Origin: Actinomucor elegans
Lineage: Eukaryota; Mucoromycota; Mucoromycetes; Mucorales; Mucoraceae
Reading direction: 5' to 3'
Length of the DNA: 64,000 nucleotides
NCBI GenBank assembly: GCA_026027325.1
Contig: JAMSLZ010000008.1
Location: 434,001-498,000, forward strand
Under the pieces are notes generated by a model. That model was not told the origin of the DNA. It searched no databases and saw only the letters and a program-made list of their open reading frames with translations. Both the position numbers and the translations under genes were made by a program. Positions 49,071-60,413 of the stretch are shown here, piece by piece; position 1 is the first letter of the stretch, and each line of letters starts with the position of its first letter.

Positions 49071-50097
49071 AGTAGTTTCATGCTTGGATTACCATATAGT
49101 TTATAGTAGCACTTTGGGAACAAGCCAAGCAGTTTTAATAGTTTTGATCTTTAAACTGTAATGTTAACTATACAGCTATGCATTAGAGGACATGCTCCTC
49201 AAAGCCATTAGGCTTTAAAGGAAGGATATAGTTAGTTACATACTGTGTTATTGGCTATGGTTGAATTTGTAAACTAGAGCGTCTTTAAAAAAAAATACTT
49301 TCCGAATCCAAGTTGCATTGAAAATGTACTTTTGTTACTGCTCTATATACTGATACATGTTAGCTTTAGCTATTTTTTGTTTATTAAATGCAAATATAGA
49401 ACTCAAGAGATGTTATAAGGTTAATGAAACGGCCGGTAAGTCATCGTCAACTACAAAAAGTGTGATAAAAGATGCCTAAAAGTGATTGAATATCCGATAT
49501 GGGGCCAAGAGAGCAGCTATGCTGTTTTGGCAAGACATGACTGGCATTGTTGTTTAGTAGCTTACATATATGCAGTACATGATATACTGATAGTAATAGA
49601 TTGTATTGCTTATTTTCGTGGAATCTAAATCTATTCATCTAGACATTCTTCAATAACTCCAGATTAAATATTGCGCATCTGGGTAACACTCGGGTGCAAA
49701 ATGAACTGGCACTCTTATTTTTATTGTGAGATCCTACTATGCATCAATGCATATAGGTATAAAATAAAGGACTATAACGTGTTCCCACTTTCTGATATGA
49801 TGCCCACCCTTTCTTTCTTTTACACAGCTTATATCATCCATTACAGTATTGGTATACCTATGGTTTGTATTGCGGTACATCAAGTACGTCTTGATTAACA
49901 GATTTCAAGCAGTAATATAATATGCACATGATCATTGGCAGAACAGAAAGTAACAGAATAACTGTACTCTATTACTACTAACAGACTTCTATTGGTATCT
50001 AATGTAGTTAAGAATAAATAAATATAACTCATTACAATAACTGTTTTCATTGTTCATATAAATAATACGATATGTTTTATTGAATTAATGGCTCTGA
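49071..50097. other. Intergenic between convergent AFG1 and TFIIF-alpha genes
   Basis: About 1 kb of AT-rich 3' flanks. Open frames at 49447-49898 have no motif. Nothing else recognised. Confidence 0.6.
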
Positions 50098-52391
50098 TTA
50101 CTGTAATTCAGGCTTTAACTCAAGAGTACGCGTATTAGGATCAGCAGAGCGGTTGCTTTTTGCGACCTTCTTCAGTAATGCAGTTATAATGTCACGGTTA
50201 CGGTGATTTTTCTTGATACGCTTACGGAAACTCATCAAGAACTCTTTGGTGGTCATGGTCTTTCCTCGCAAAGTATCAATTACTTCTTGTTCTGTAATCA
50301 AGTCTTCATCAGAACTTGCCACCTTTCTATGCTTAGCATCTGCTTGATAAGCTTCATCTGATTTACGTTTTTTGCTGGGTTCTTTAAAGCCGGATGATGA
50401 AGAAGGTGATGCAGGTACTGCTCCTGAGCGCTGTTGAGGCGATGAAGGTCTGACAGGCGAAGATGGTTTAGCTGGTGATGAAGGTCGGCCATTACTTAAA
50501 GGTGAAGAGGGTTTAGGAAGAGATGCCTCGCGCTCTTTTTCTTTCTTTTTCATATACAGTGAAGGTGATCCAGGTCGACCAATTGGTTTGGACATGCTCT
50601 CTTTTTTAATCTTTGCTGTGTGTGCTTTCTTAGGCATCATTGGCTTAGATGCAGCTGAAGCCTTCTTTTTTGGTGGTATAGGTGTCTTTTTATCTTTCTC
50701 TTTCTCATTATCAGAGGTTTGATCTTCATCGCCATTTTCTGATTCTAATTCATCAGCCTATAGTAATAATTAAGTACAATAAAGCAATAAAAAAGTAACA
50801 AGGTAGCCTACGCTGGAAGCATACGGATCTCCGTCTTCATCACTTTCATATGCTCTGTTCTTTTCAAGATCACGAACAAGCTTACGCATTTGCTACAAGA
50901 TACCATACATTAATATACAACTATATAAACAAAACTATAGGTTTACCTTGCCCTCCGAAGTCAATTTGCCATTATCATCAAATTCACTATCATCCATTTC
51001 TTGATTGCCAATAGAAAACTCTTTAATTTCTTTCTTGACACGATCCTATACGATGGCATTAGATCAATTAAGCAACACAATGTACAATAGAAATACCTTG
51101 CTATCTTTGACTTCCTCATCTTCTACTTCATGCTCTGCTGTGGCTTCTTCATCATCTTGGAATACATCATCGAAATCAAGGTCGTCCATATCAGAATCCT
51201 GTCTGTTACCGCCTTCATCATCAGAACCCACCTTACTATAAATCATATGTATCAATACCAGTGGATTATATTCAAATTTACCGTATCTTACTTGCTTTCC
51301 CCAGTATCAGTAATCTTGAACTTATTAGGTCGAACAACATCTGCCTCAGTTTGTTCATTATCACGCTTCAACATCATCCATCGACCATTTTCACGCTTTT
51401 GTTGTTTCTTCAACTAATAATAATGATAATAATAAAATAAAAAGATTAGCATTCAGTCATTATCAAAAATCATCCTTATTTTGTACTTGTTCTTCAGCTT
51501 CTTCTAAAGACAAAGTCTTGAAGTTACGCTTTGGTTGAAATTTGTACCATCTATCTACTGGCATGACTTTAAATCCATTGTCCTATCAATTTATATATTA
51601 GTGTATGAACAAAAGGAAAGTGCATCATTTGAATTTCTTACGGTCAAGACGAAAAACATGTAATCTGAACGCTGACCGCCCTCCAATGTACCAGTAAAAC
51701 TATTCTGACTATCGTAGTCTTCCAAAATCCAAGGTCGATGTTCCTGTTCTTTCAATTCTCGCGTATCTTCTTTAGCCAAATAAATTTGTTTGGTTCTCTT
51801 CTTGAACAACATTTGCTTATTGCGCGTAGCTCCACCCAAAGGAGCAATCAAAGACGTATCAGCGCCAGTCTTGGGTCCATGTTGAGGCTGTGGATTGGCT
51901 TGAGGCTTGTCACTGGTAGAAGCACCATCACCACCCAAATCCTCGACTTGGCTAGCCATGTGGGTTTTGGAAATTGGATTAGGAGGTGCATTTCCAGCCA
52001 TAATAGCGGCTGCATTTGCTGCTGCTGCTGCCGCAGCAGCTGCATTTGCAGCATTCTGAGCGTTCAAGTTTTGAATATATTGTCTGTAAGGAATATAGTT
52101 GGTTTCTTTACGATGCAACTTGACAGGACGCGCAAAATCTTTGGGTTCGACATGCTTGCTCGACTTGAAATCCATCAAATGATTCTGGCCTCGTTTGGCA
52201 GTAGACATGAGCTGGAATTCGTTATAAGTGATGTCCTCGGGTTGTTGCTGTCTCTGTTGCATTTGCTGCTGATGTTGTTGAAGCATACGTTGTGGGCCCA
52301 TACCAGGACGTAAAGGACCTCCACTGCGGCGAGGAGCAGCAGCTCGGTTTTTGCCTTTATCTGTACGTGAGGTATTGTAAATGCTTGCCAT
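50098..52391 (-). CDS. TFG1: TFIIF large (alpha, RAP74) subunit
   Basis: Seven exons read leftward: 52391-51642, 51582-51487, 51413-51292, 51235-51097, 51045-50947, 50892-50812, 50757-50098; 648 residues. The N-terminal dimerisation domain shows ITYNEFQLMSTAKRGQNHLM, FARPVKLHRKE, then FTGTLEGGQRSDYMFFVLT and DNGFKVMPVDRWYKFQPKR and GRWMMLKR. The middle is acidic and Lys-rich, then Ser/Pro repeats of the type GRPSSP/ KPSSP. The C-terminus LITEQEVIDTLRGKTMTTKE followed by FLMSFRKRIKK is the RAP74 winged helix that binds the polymerase II phosphatase Fcp1. TFIIF escorts RNA polymerase II to the promoter and helps elongation. A poly-Ala run and poly-Q stretch near the N-terminus are insertions. 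Confidence 0.94.
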
Positions 52392-53399
52392 TTTATTTAA
52401 AAGATCGGTAACAGATAAAGAAAAAAAAGACTTTAATTTTCAGGAAAAAGCAATTTAGTTAAATAAGAAATATCGTGACGTCTAGTATGTAGTGCATACA
52501 GTTTGAGCGCTAATATCATTTTGATTGGTTATTAGAGTATATCTATGCATTATGATTGGAAACTGTAATTAAATATGTTACGAAGAATTAAACTACTTTT
52601 TTTGGATCAAAAAAATCAATCACTATAAATACTCGGTATGTCCTTGTATTAAATCATTGTTGAGGCGGATAGAAAGTGTTTTAACACTATTTGTAATGCA
52701 TGTAGTTCCATATCGGATGAGGTAAATATTGTGTTAGCTTTACAACATAAATGTTAAACTATGTTTATGGAACTACTATCTTATAGAAAAAACTGCCCCT
52801 AGGGGCATACACGAGGAAAAAAAATCAGTACTATTTTCTATTGATTGGTAGATTTCATGATACACTTTTTTTATATTCCAAGCTTTTGCTCACTTTATTT
52901 TAATAGAACATTCTTAAAGGCTTATACAAGTATACTATTCATTAGCATTAAACATAATTTATTGCTCACCGAATAATATAAAAATTATACTAAGTTTGCT
53001 AAATTAATGCTCTAGTTTGTGGATTTTTTTGGGCAATGGCGAAGAAAAACTTGGTTTCAGTAGTAATTATGACAAACCAACTATTTTTTTTTTTTTTTTT
53101 TACATAGAACAAAAGCATATGTCTCAACCCATGGGTATGTTTTGCGAGTTCCTTTCTATGCACAATCATCATTAATCGATATCTCAATTCAATAAAGCCT
53201 AATTGCTAGTTTCCGATAATAAAAACATGGGGATGATATTTATTTTCATTGTTGGTCAACGTATATAACAAGACAATTGCAATAAAAAGAAGAGATAAAG
53301 AGGTGAATTAAGAAAAGACAATCATAAAGCAAAAGAAATAATTTACTACAAGAGCGAATAGGATCAGTTTCGGAGGCAATACTCATATACAATATATAA
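52392..53399. other. Intergenic between TFIIF-alpha and RPL26
   Basis: About 1 kb. Contains the TFG1 promoter, a 14-bp perfect palindrome at 52794-52807 and a run of T at 53083-53101. The minus-strand frame 52999-53187 is low complexity. No gene seen. Confidence 0.6.
52794..52807. repeat. Perfect GC-rich palindrome
   Basis: TGCCCCTAGGGGCA, with no mismatch and no spacer, in an otherwise AT-rich spacer, followed after about 10 bp by an A run. Function unknown. Confidence 0.6.
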
Positions 53400-54176
53400 T
53401 TAAATTACCTGCTTCATGGCGTCCTTCTTACCCTTACGTTCAAGGATAGCAACACGAGACTTGTCCAACTTGAGCTTAGTAACAACGACCTTGGAGGGAG
53501 AGATACCAATAGGAGCAGTGGCACCGTTAACCTTCTCGCGAGAGACACGGTCAATGTGAATAACCCACTTCTTACGGTAAACTTGGACGATCTTTCCTTC
53601 GCGACCCTTGTAGGTACCACGAACGACCATGACCTCGTCGTCCTTACGGACGGGAATAGAACGAACGCTGTGCTTCTCACGGAGTTCCTTGGACAAAGGA
53701 GCACTCATGATCTTACGACGAACATCAGAAGTGGCAGCAAAGTGAGCCTTTCTGCTCTTTCTACGAGAGGAGCTAACATCTACATAAAAGCAAAATAAGG
53801 TCAGTTTCAAGCCATTAAGTCGAAATGTCAAACAGTTCAGATCGCTTTAGAGGAGAAGGAGCCGAGTTTTTTTTTTCGATCGTGTCAATAAAATTGGTAA
53901 ATTGAAAATGTAGTCGAAAGGATATGTAAATGTTGCAAACTAATTGTATGTCATGTTTATGAGCTTCCTTTCAGTTAATTGAACATGGCTGGTATTATTA
54001 TCGAAGCATTGCCGATTTGTTAAGTATTCTCTTCTGTTTCTCTGTTCCTCGGATATCCAGTTTGAACATCGATCCATTGACTAAATCTCCAAGTCCGAAC
54101 TATAAAAAGCATCCATCTCCTCTGACTGTGATGACTGACTGATGATGAAGATATGTTTACCAGCAGAGAACTTCAT
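53400..54176 (-). CDS. RPL26: Large-subunit ribosomal protein L26 (uL24)
   Basis: Two exons read leftward: 54176-54161 (16 nt, MKFSA plus one base) and 53779-53400; 131 residues. A tiny first exon followed by a long intron (381 bp) is typical of ribosomal protein genes. Sequence: [40 protein letters not shown], then the KOW motif [20 protein letters not shown] and [17 protein letters not shown]. It binds 23S-like rRNA near the exit tunnel. The genomic frame ends KQVI-stop; alternatively a GTAATT donor after the CAG codon and a TTGTAG acceptor near 53343 would put TAA directly after KQ. Confidence 0.96.
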
Positions 54177-55158
54177 CTTGTATTATATGTGATGGAGTGA
54201 AAAAGGAGGATATATACGAATGCTTTGCTATTACTCAAGCAAATGGCACTTCTGGCTGCCGCACACACTGTACCTCAACCGCCACAGCATCAGAGAACTC
54301 AGGCTCTCGATCAAAGCCTAATCAGTTAAGCTAATAAAATCCGGCTCGGACTTTTTCTAATTTGCGCTTACGGCCCGATTTCTTTTTTGTTGACCTGTCA
54401 GATTACAGCATTATTAAAACAAGATATCACAAGTTAACTTTGCTTGTTACAAGCTATATAACTTGTATATACAGAGGTTAACTATTATTTACAATAGTTG
54501 GCTGGATTTATATTGCTTTTTTTCCGATTTGTAAGGCGTATATTTGGTTATGATATATGGATACGAGCCAATTGCAAAAAAATCGCCTTGAAGAAACCGT
54601 TATAGGTATAAAGTAAATAACGATGAATACTGGCACCATCTAGCCGTTCAAAATCACCTTACAACTATGAATATCGGTATATGTTTAGTTACAAACTATT
54701 GCCTGATTATATAGTACTGATTAGCGGTCAGTCATATCTTTAGAATGATAAGTAGCTTTGTACTACTTTTTACTGTCAATGCTCACCTGGATACAATGGC
54801 ACGTGGTGGCACTCGATCCGTCATGATTTAAGCTGAAGGCAAGAGTGAGCTCCGTAAATTAATAAATACCAACTAGATTTATCAGACTAGCTATCTTTTG
54901 GCCATTGTATATGAATATCAGATAGCATACCTTTGCTTTTTATAGTTTCGCTATAATGATTGGAAGCGTAACTTCTGAAAAATAGTTCTGGCCAATATGA
55001 TTGAACCTCGTAGTAGTACTACTGTATCCAAGGTGACGTTGATTTTCTAGAATGAATAAAAAATTTCTTCTCAAAAGTGCACCCATTCTTTCTCTTTCTC
55101 TTTCTCTCTTGACTTTCTGCAAAAAAAAACAACCACAAGTTTCCAATACTACTACAAT
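54177..55158. other. Divergent promoter of RPL26 and TFIIS
   Basis: About 980 bp shared upstream region. A CT-rich (TCTTTCTC)n run at 55088-55110 lies just before the TFIIS start. No gene seen. Confidence 0.6.
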
Positions 55159-56244
55159 ATGAGTGCAGAAGAACAAATTCTCAAAGCGAAAAGCGCGCTT
55201 GTTACAGCTTTAGACCGGGAGAATACTCAAGTAAAATATACCCTTATTCGACTAAACGATAGACCTATTTAACAAGACCTTTTCGGTAGACGTGTTTGGA
55301 GATTTTAGATACTTTAGGTAAAATAAAGGTGACAGGAGAATTATTAAAGGTAAATCCACTGTAAATCCAGCTCAATCATAAGATATCTAACGATATTTTA
55401 AAAGAAAACTGATATTGGTAAGACAATTGGAAAGCTAAGAACGCACAAGGATACAAAACTCTCTGTCAAAGCGAAAACAATCGTAAAGAAATGGAAAGAT
55501 GACGTAGTACGACAGACATCAACACCTTCTACACCACAAAGCAATAGTAATAGACCTCCCAGTCTGTCAAATATGCCCTCACCTTCACCTAAGAAAATTT
55601 CACCTGTATCATCCCAAGCCTCCTCACCTAAAACGCCTTCTTCTGTGGATGGACCCCCTCGCACAGTGAAAACAGATGAAGTAACATTTAAATCAACGGG
55701 CAATGTGCCACGTAATAAGACGATCGAACTGATGTATGCTGCTGTTGGGTTTGGAAGTGGAGCTGGTAAGTTGATTCGTAGTATTGAGCCATTTCGCATT
55801 TTACTCATCTTTATAATAGACTCTGACTTGTTACTAAAGCGCGCCATTGCAATTGAAAAGGAAATCTACCTAGAATTCGGTGATATCAATCAAGAGTATA
55901 AAAACAAGGTGCGCTCCTTGGCTCTCAACCTCAAAAATAAAACTAATCCTGGATTACGTGAAAGCGTTGTGAGCGGCGAATTGGCTGTAGAAAAACTGTG
56001 TAAAATGAGTGTGGATGCTATGGCTTCCGAAGAAGCGCAAGCAAGAGATCGTAAATTAGCAGAAGAAGCCTTGTTTAAAGCAAGAGGAGCAGAGTCTGCT
56101 CAGGCTGAAACAGATATGTTTAAATGTGGTAAATGCGGTGGTAGAAAGTGCACCTATTTCCAAATGCAAACAAGAAGTGCTGATGAACCTATGACTACTT
56201 TTGTTACTTGTGTTGGCTGTGGAAATCATTGGAAATTTTGTTAA
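55159..56244 (+). CDS. DST1: Transcription elongation factor TFIIS
   Basis: Exons 55159-55230, 55290-55349, 55405-55765 and 55820-56244 join to 305 residues. Domain I (LW/TFIIS N) covers about 1-80: LEILDTLGKIKVTGELLKKT and DIGKTIGKLRTHKD. A Ser/Pro linker follows. Domain II is marked by GNVPRNKTIELMYAAVGFGS, AIAIEKEIYLEFGDINQEYK and LKNKTNPGLRESVVSGEL. The zinc ribbon has CGKCGGRKC and CVGCGNHWKFC, and the acidic Asp-Glu pair (SADEPMTTF) that enters the polymerase active site to trigger transcript cleavage is intact. It rescues backtracked RNA polymerase II. Convergent with HAP2, 89 bp apart. Confidence 0.97.
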
Positions 56245-56333
56245 TAGACATTTATTCATATAAAAAAAAGGTCTTATTAAACAATATCATAACAATAAAG
56301 AACTACTACTGTCAAGCATAATGAATTGAGGGT

Positions 56334-56967
56334 TTATTTCTTGGTCACCTCTTGTTGTTTTTGTTGTTCCATAGCTGCTATCTCAGCTACAGCTGTCAAT
56401 AAAGTCATTAGTACAAATAGTTTCATGTATACATTTGGAATGCTTACTCAAAAATCGGCCGCCAGGTCCTCTTGGTCTTCTCATAGCGTGTTTATGGCGG
56501 CTTTCATGAAGGTATGGCTTTCTGGTCTTTGTGCTCTTGTAATGTTCTTCTAGTTTTAAACGCGCCGCCCTTCTCTTCAAAATACGATGATATTGTTTCG
56601 CGTTCACATACAAAGGTTCTTCTACAGGCTCTTGATTATTCGCTACTGGTGCTGCAGCCGCGTTTAATTGACCTTCGTCATAGCCCATAGCTTGTACAAG
56701 TGCAGCTACTGCTGCCGTCGTGGCCACGGAAGAATTGGACTGTATTCAAAGAAATAATAGCGCGTCAAGCCAGAACTGGGGGCTAATCTTTATAGATCTT
56801 ACCTGATCTGTATAATTATGAGTTGCAGAGGTTTCCAGTTTCTTCTCCGCCTTTGTTGGAGGAGATTTTGCATCCGATGGTGATGGCGAGATTGTCTGTG
56901 TTTTGGGGTTTAATTAATAATTGGCATTTATTACGTGTTCATTCTTCTTAATCTTTGAAATTACCAT
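56334..56967 (-). CDS. HAP2: CCAAT-binding factor subunit NF-YA / HAP2
   Basis: Proposed exons read leftward: 56967-56965 (ATG only), 56895-56803, 56739-56448, 56392-56334; 148 residues. The conserved core at about residues 73-129 has [20 protein letters not shown] (subunit association helix) and [20 protein letters not shown] with GRFL (CCAAT-binding helix), all key residues present. No in-frame ATG exists in exons 2 or 3 before the core, and the only ATG that splices in frame is the one at 56967, followed directly by GTAATT. With HAP3 and HAP5 it binds CCAAT boxes and activates respiratory and other genes. Core call is firm; the one-codon first exon is inferred. Confidence 0.92.
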
Positions 56968-58976
56968 ATTACAGTAATAAGAAAAGCCGAAAAAAAAACT
57001 CCTGAAGGTTCTAATAGAAACACGTCCCTTTATGCAGACAGATCTCTTCTACTACTACCTGTAGGGCGCGATTATCAATAGACGTATTGAATCTCCGCAT
57101 ATACGAATCTAGTGATGTTATTGGTCAATAATGGTTGAAATAATCGCTAAGGATGTCTGCAACGAAATCCTTGAAGTTGTTAAAGTGCTCCTAACTCAAC
57201 ATTAAACCAAGTTTGAGCTTTCAAATTCGAGAGGCAGTTAATGCCACGCAAGTTCTTTCCAAACAATTTAATTTTATAACGATAGCTCTTAAATATATAA
57301 AAAAAAAAGCACTATATACCTCCAACTAAATATCTTTTTCTTTTTACTGGGATAGTAGTTCTTTTTATTGCAGGTCATTATACGCTTTTTATTAATATTT
57401 AAATTCAAACTCATAATCTGTCGTATTTCATAGTATATACTCTATTTGCTGGCATAAGATTGCAGTTGACCTGCCTTGAATTTTTTTGGAAGACTGTAAC
57501 TAAAGTATGTTTCTTCCTCTCTAATCAGAACAGAACAGAAGAGTTCAATTGATTTTGGCCAAAAGTCACATCTGATGGGTAAAAGCGTGCTATTACATAT
57601 ATTTAAATATCGATTGGATCAAACACTTTCATTATTTTAAAATTTTTGTTTGCCAAATAACAGAATCATCCTAATACGGCTTTAATAATATAAACGAGTA
57701 AAGCGCTGCTAAGCGCTCTATCAAAATTGATATTTGACTAAAACGCTATGGGATATATTATTATATTTTAGGTATGCGCTGTGAATTATAGGCATTGTTT
57801 TTTGTAATTTGGATCATGATCAATAGACTTCTCGACCGATTTCTGCTTAAGATCATATCTGATAACTAGTCATGCATAGAACCAACTATCATACCAATAG
57901 AATCCTCATTTGTTGGGATACAATAAGTATATGACGTACATTGCTTGCTGGTAGTAAAATTTGATTCGTACATTCAATGTAAAATGTCTAGATCTATAAT
58001 TACAGATTCCTTTTTTGATCCGTCTTTAATGTCGCAACGAATGATTAACACAAGTATATACATAGTTGATGTATTTAGTAGAGTTATTATTTGAATGGTA
58101 TCTCTACATTAATGCCGCACTTTAAATTGCTTACATTTTATGGATTAGGTCTAATGATTTATAGATTTATCGATTGATCCCGGTCAAATGCTCCATGTAG
58201 TAAATCGATCTAGTTCAGAGTGAGCTGTTGTATCTATTAAAGCCCTTAATGAAGAGTGATATCGATGCTCGAATGTGTTTCCTTTTCATATAAATAAAAA
58301 GGCCATTATGCTGATTAACGCCCTGTACCACACTTTCCAACTACTACGCTCACCTAATAAATCAGCCAAAATTTCATTTTTCATTTCTAAAATTGTGCTT
58401 GTAGCCATTGAAGTTGTTTGATATAGTGACAAGGGAAGAATAAGAGTTTATTTCCTGAACACTATCAGTTTTTTTTTACAAGAAAATTTAGAAAATAGTA
58501 ATGTATAGTAGCATCTAATCTTGCCAAACTCAGTCCAGAATTTTTATTGTAAACATGATTTAAGGTATATATGTCCTTTGGCCTACGAGCTATTCCTTTT
58601 TCTCCGAATGATTGGATCCATTTATTTGGTATACTCACTAAAAAATCAAAAATATTCCGGAGCATTTAATTATACAACACTATATCATCAGGCGAATAGG
58701 TAGCAATGTCACTGAACAAAATAATGATTTGGATATTTTAATAAATAGTGGAAGCAAGGTAAAAGACGATAGTAGGGAAGATAATGGTAAATGGAAGAGA
58801 GTATAATCTAAACTGAAAGAATAATAAATTTAGAGGTATGTTTTTAAAGAAGTGGCATGTTATAAACTAAAGAGGATCTACTAGATAGATGAGCTGATTA
58901 GTATGCTATATAGGTTGATATGTATTATGATAGAAAAGCTTACGTCTTGCATTCAACTTCAATTAATGGGCATCGA
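56968..58976. other. Gene-free region with repeat cluster D
   Basis: About 2 kb. The HAP2 promoter at the left, then cluster D of the ~175-bp repeat (57815-58260, reverse orientation), then AT-rich 3' flank of the Asp-rich secreted protein gene. Frames at 58465-58703 show no motif. Confidence 0.6.
57815..58260 (-). repeat. Degenerate ~175-bp tandem repeat, cluster D (3 units, reversed)
   Basis: Read on the minus strand, units contain GATACAACAGCTCACTCTG, AACTAGATCG, GGAGCATTTGACCGGGATCA and AAATCTATAAATCATTA (right unit); TTGCGACATTAAAGACGGAT (middle); CTAGTTATCAGATATGATC, AAATCGGTCGAGAAG and TCTATTGATCATGATC (left). The equivalent word falls at about 58196, 58039 and 57859: spacings 157 and 180 bp, as in the forward clusters. 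Confidence 0.7.
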
Positions 58977-59810
58977 TTAATAAAGAGGAGGAGTAGGTAC
59001 GGGATGAGGAGCCTTCACCCATTTGGTCTTGGTATAAGTGATAGTGTGTGAGAAGTCGATATCTTCGTAGGTAGGCTTCTTTCCCCACTTGTGCTTTCTT
59101 TCTTTTTTATATTCACTATCATCCCACTTCTTGTGATCATCATCATCATCCTCATCATCATCATCCTCATCATCATCGTCCTCATCATCATCATGATCAT
59201 CATGGTCCTCATCGTCGTCCTTGTCATCATCATCCTTATCATCGTCCTTGTCATCGTCCTTGTCATCATCCTTATCATCATCCTTATCGTCATCCTTGTC
59301 ACCATGGTCCTTGTGCTTAGTCTTCTTGTGGAAGGCAGCAACGCTAGCATGATCAAGGACACGAATAGCGGCAGTACCAGCTTCATAAGGACCAGAAGCC
59401 TTGATGGTGATCTTGTGATTACCCTTGGCCAAGTCAAAGATACCCTTAGAGAAGCGGTCATCTTTGAGAGCTTCTTCGGGAGTAGCAGCAAAAACTTCCT
59501 CATCCTTGACACTATCTACCTTGGTAGTCATACCCAAAGATTGTCCATTATCAAAGACTTCAAACATATCACCACGATTCTTGAAATCGGTAACTTGGAT
59601 GCGTGCGCTTGTTTCGAGGTTAAGGTCAAAGGATTCTGCAGCGACACTGGAGTCACCCTTCCAACGGAAAGTCACGAAAGCATCAGTCAAAGAAGCAGGA
59701 GCAGCCTCGTCAGCGACAAAGTTGACAGGTTCAAAGTCAGCGTTTTGGGCGGCCAATGCTGAAGAGGCAAAAAGAGCAATAGCTGTGGAGATTGCTAAGA
59801 CGGAACGCAT
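58977..59810 (-). CDS. Secreted protein with Asp-rich tandem-repeat tail
   Basis: Single exon, 277 residues, ATG at 59810. Residues 1-20 (MRSVLAISTAIALFASSALA) are a clear signal peptide with an AQ start of the mature protein. Residues 21-150 look like a beta-sandwich domain (FVTFRWKGDSSVAAESFDLN, then FKNRGDMFEVFDNGQSLGM and GIFDLAKGNHKITIKASGPY). Residues about 160-225 are a low-complexity tail: a DDDK unit repeated several times, then D/E/H-rich sequence. The C-terminus has a KKPTYEDIDFSHTITYTKTK stretch and ends PPLY. Such acidic tails bind calcium or cell-wall polycations; function here is inference. High codon bias suggests strong expression. The long I/V-rich antisense frame is an artefact of the repeated Asp codons. 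Confidence 0.85.
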   Translation of the reverse strand: MRSVLAISTAIALFASSALAAQNADFEPVNFVADEAAPASLTDAFVTFRWKGDSSVAAESFDLNLETSARIQVTDFKNRGDMFEVFDNGQSLGMTTKVDSVKDEEVFAATPEEALKDDRFSKGIFDLAKGNHKITIKASGPYEAGTAAIRVLDHASVAAFHKKTKHKDHGDKDDDKDDDKDDDKDDDKDDDKDDDDKDDDEDHDDHDDDEDDDDEDDDDEDDDDDHKKWDDSEYKKERKHKWGKKPTYEDIDFSHTITYTKTKWVKAPHPVPTPPLY

Positions 59811-60413
59811 TATTTTAATGAATGTGTTTTACTTTAGTAAAGATAAAACTGAGTAGAATATAATGTCCTTTATAAAGAAAACAGGAACTTTTTGCTGGGC
59901 CTTTATAAGAGCGCAAGAGAATGTTTATGCCAGTCCAATATGAAAGGCATTGGAGATTTCTTTTATCTTATGCACAAACGAATGCTCGTTTTGATTAAAA
60001 TATATTCTCATTCTTTACAATGGATTTATTGAAAATATTGTCCGTATTATAGAGCAGATCTGTTATATCATTGCGTTCTTAGGTTACAATATGCAAAATA
60101 ATGAATAGGAAGTTATATAGGATTAACGTTACGATAGCGGAAGAATTCGTCGTCCATAGTCTTTTACAATTATTATCGACTCGATGTTGCAGTTGTATAG
60201 AAAAGCTTTGCTATATCGGAAAGATTGAATTGAAAAAAAAAGTATCATGGTCAACTAACTATATTTATAGATTTACTGCACATACCAATGCTCCAAGCCC
60301 AAGGAAGCGGATGTTAAATATGGGTTTAATGAGTTTGCGGGGCAATTAAACTTTTCTTCGAAACTTGTTTCTGCTTATTACTTTTGAACATAAGCTTCGT
60401 TCACAACGATATT
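59811..60413. other. Divergent promoter region
   Basis: About 600 bp between the secreted-protein gene (minus) and the SmgGDS-like gene (plus). A frame at 60101-60349 has no motif. No gene seen. Confidence 0.55.

Noticed and set aside
51738..52313. 191-codon plus-strand frame with Cys runs
   Set aside because: Antisense of the poly-Ala and Gln codons of the TFIIF large subunit.
59091..59762. Long plus-strand I/V/L-rich open frame (223 codons)
   Set aside because: Exact antisense of the Asp-repeat tail; GAT/GAC codons read backwards as ATC/GTC. No ATG-led signal of its own.
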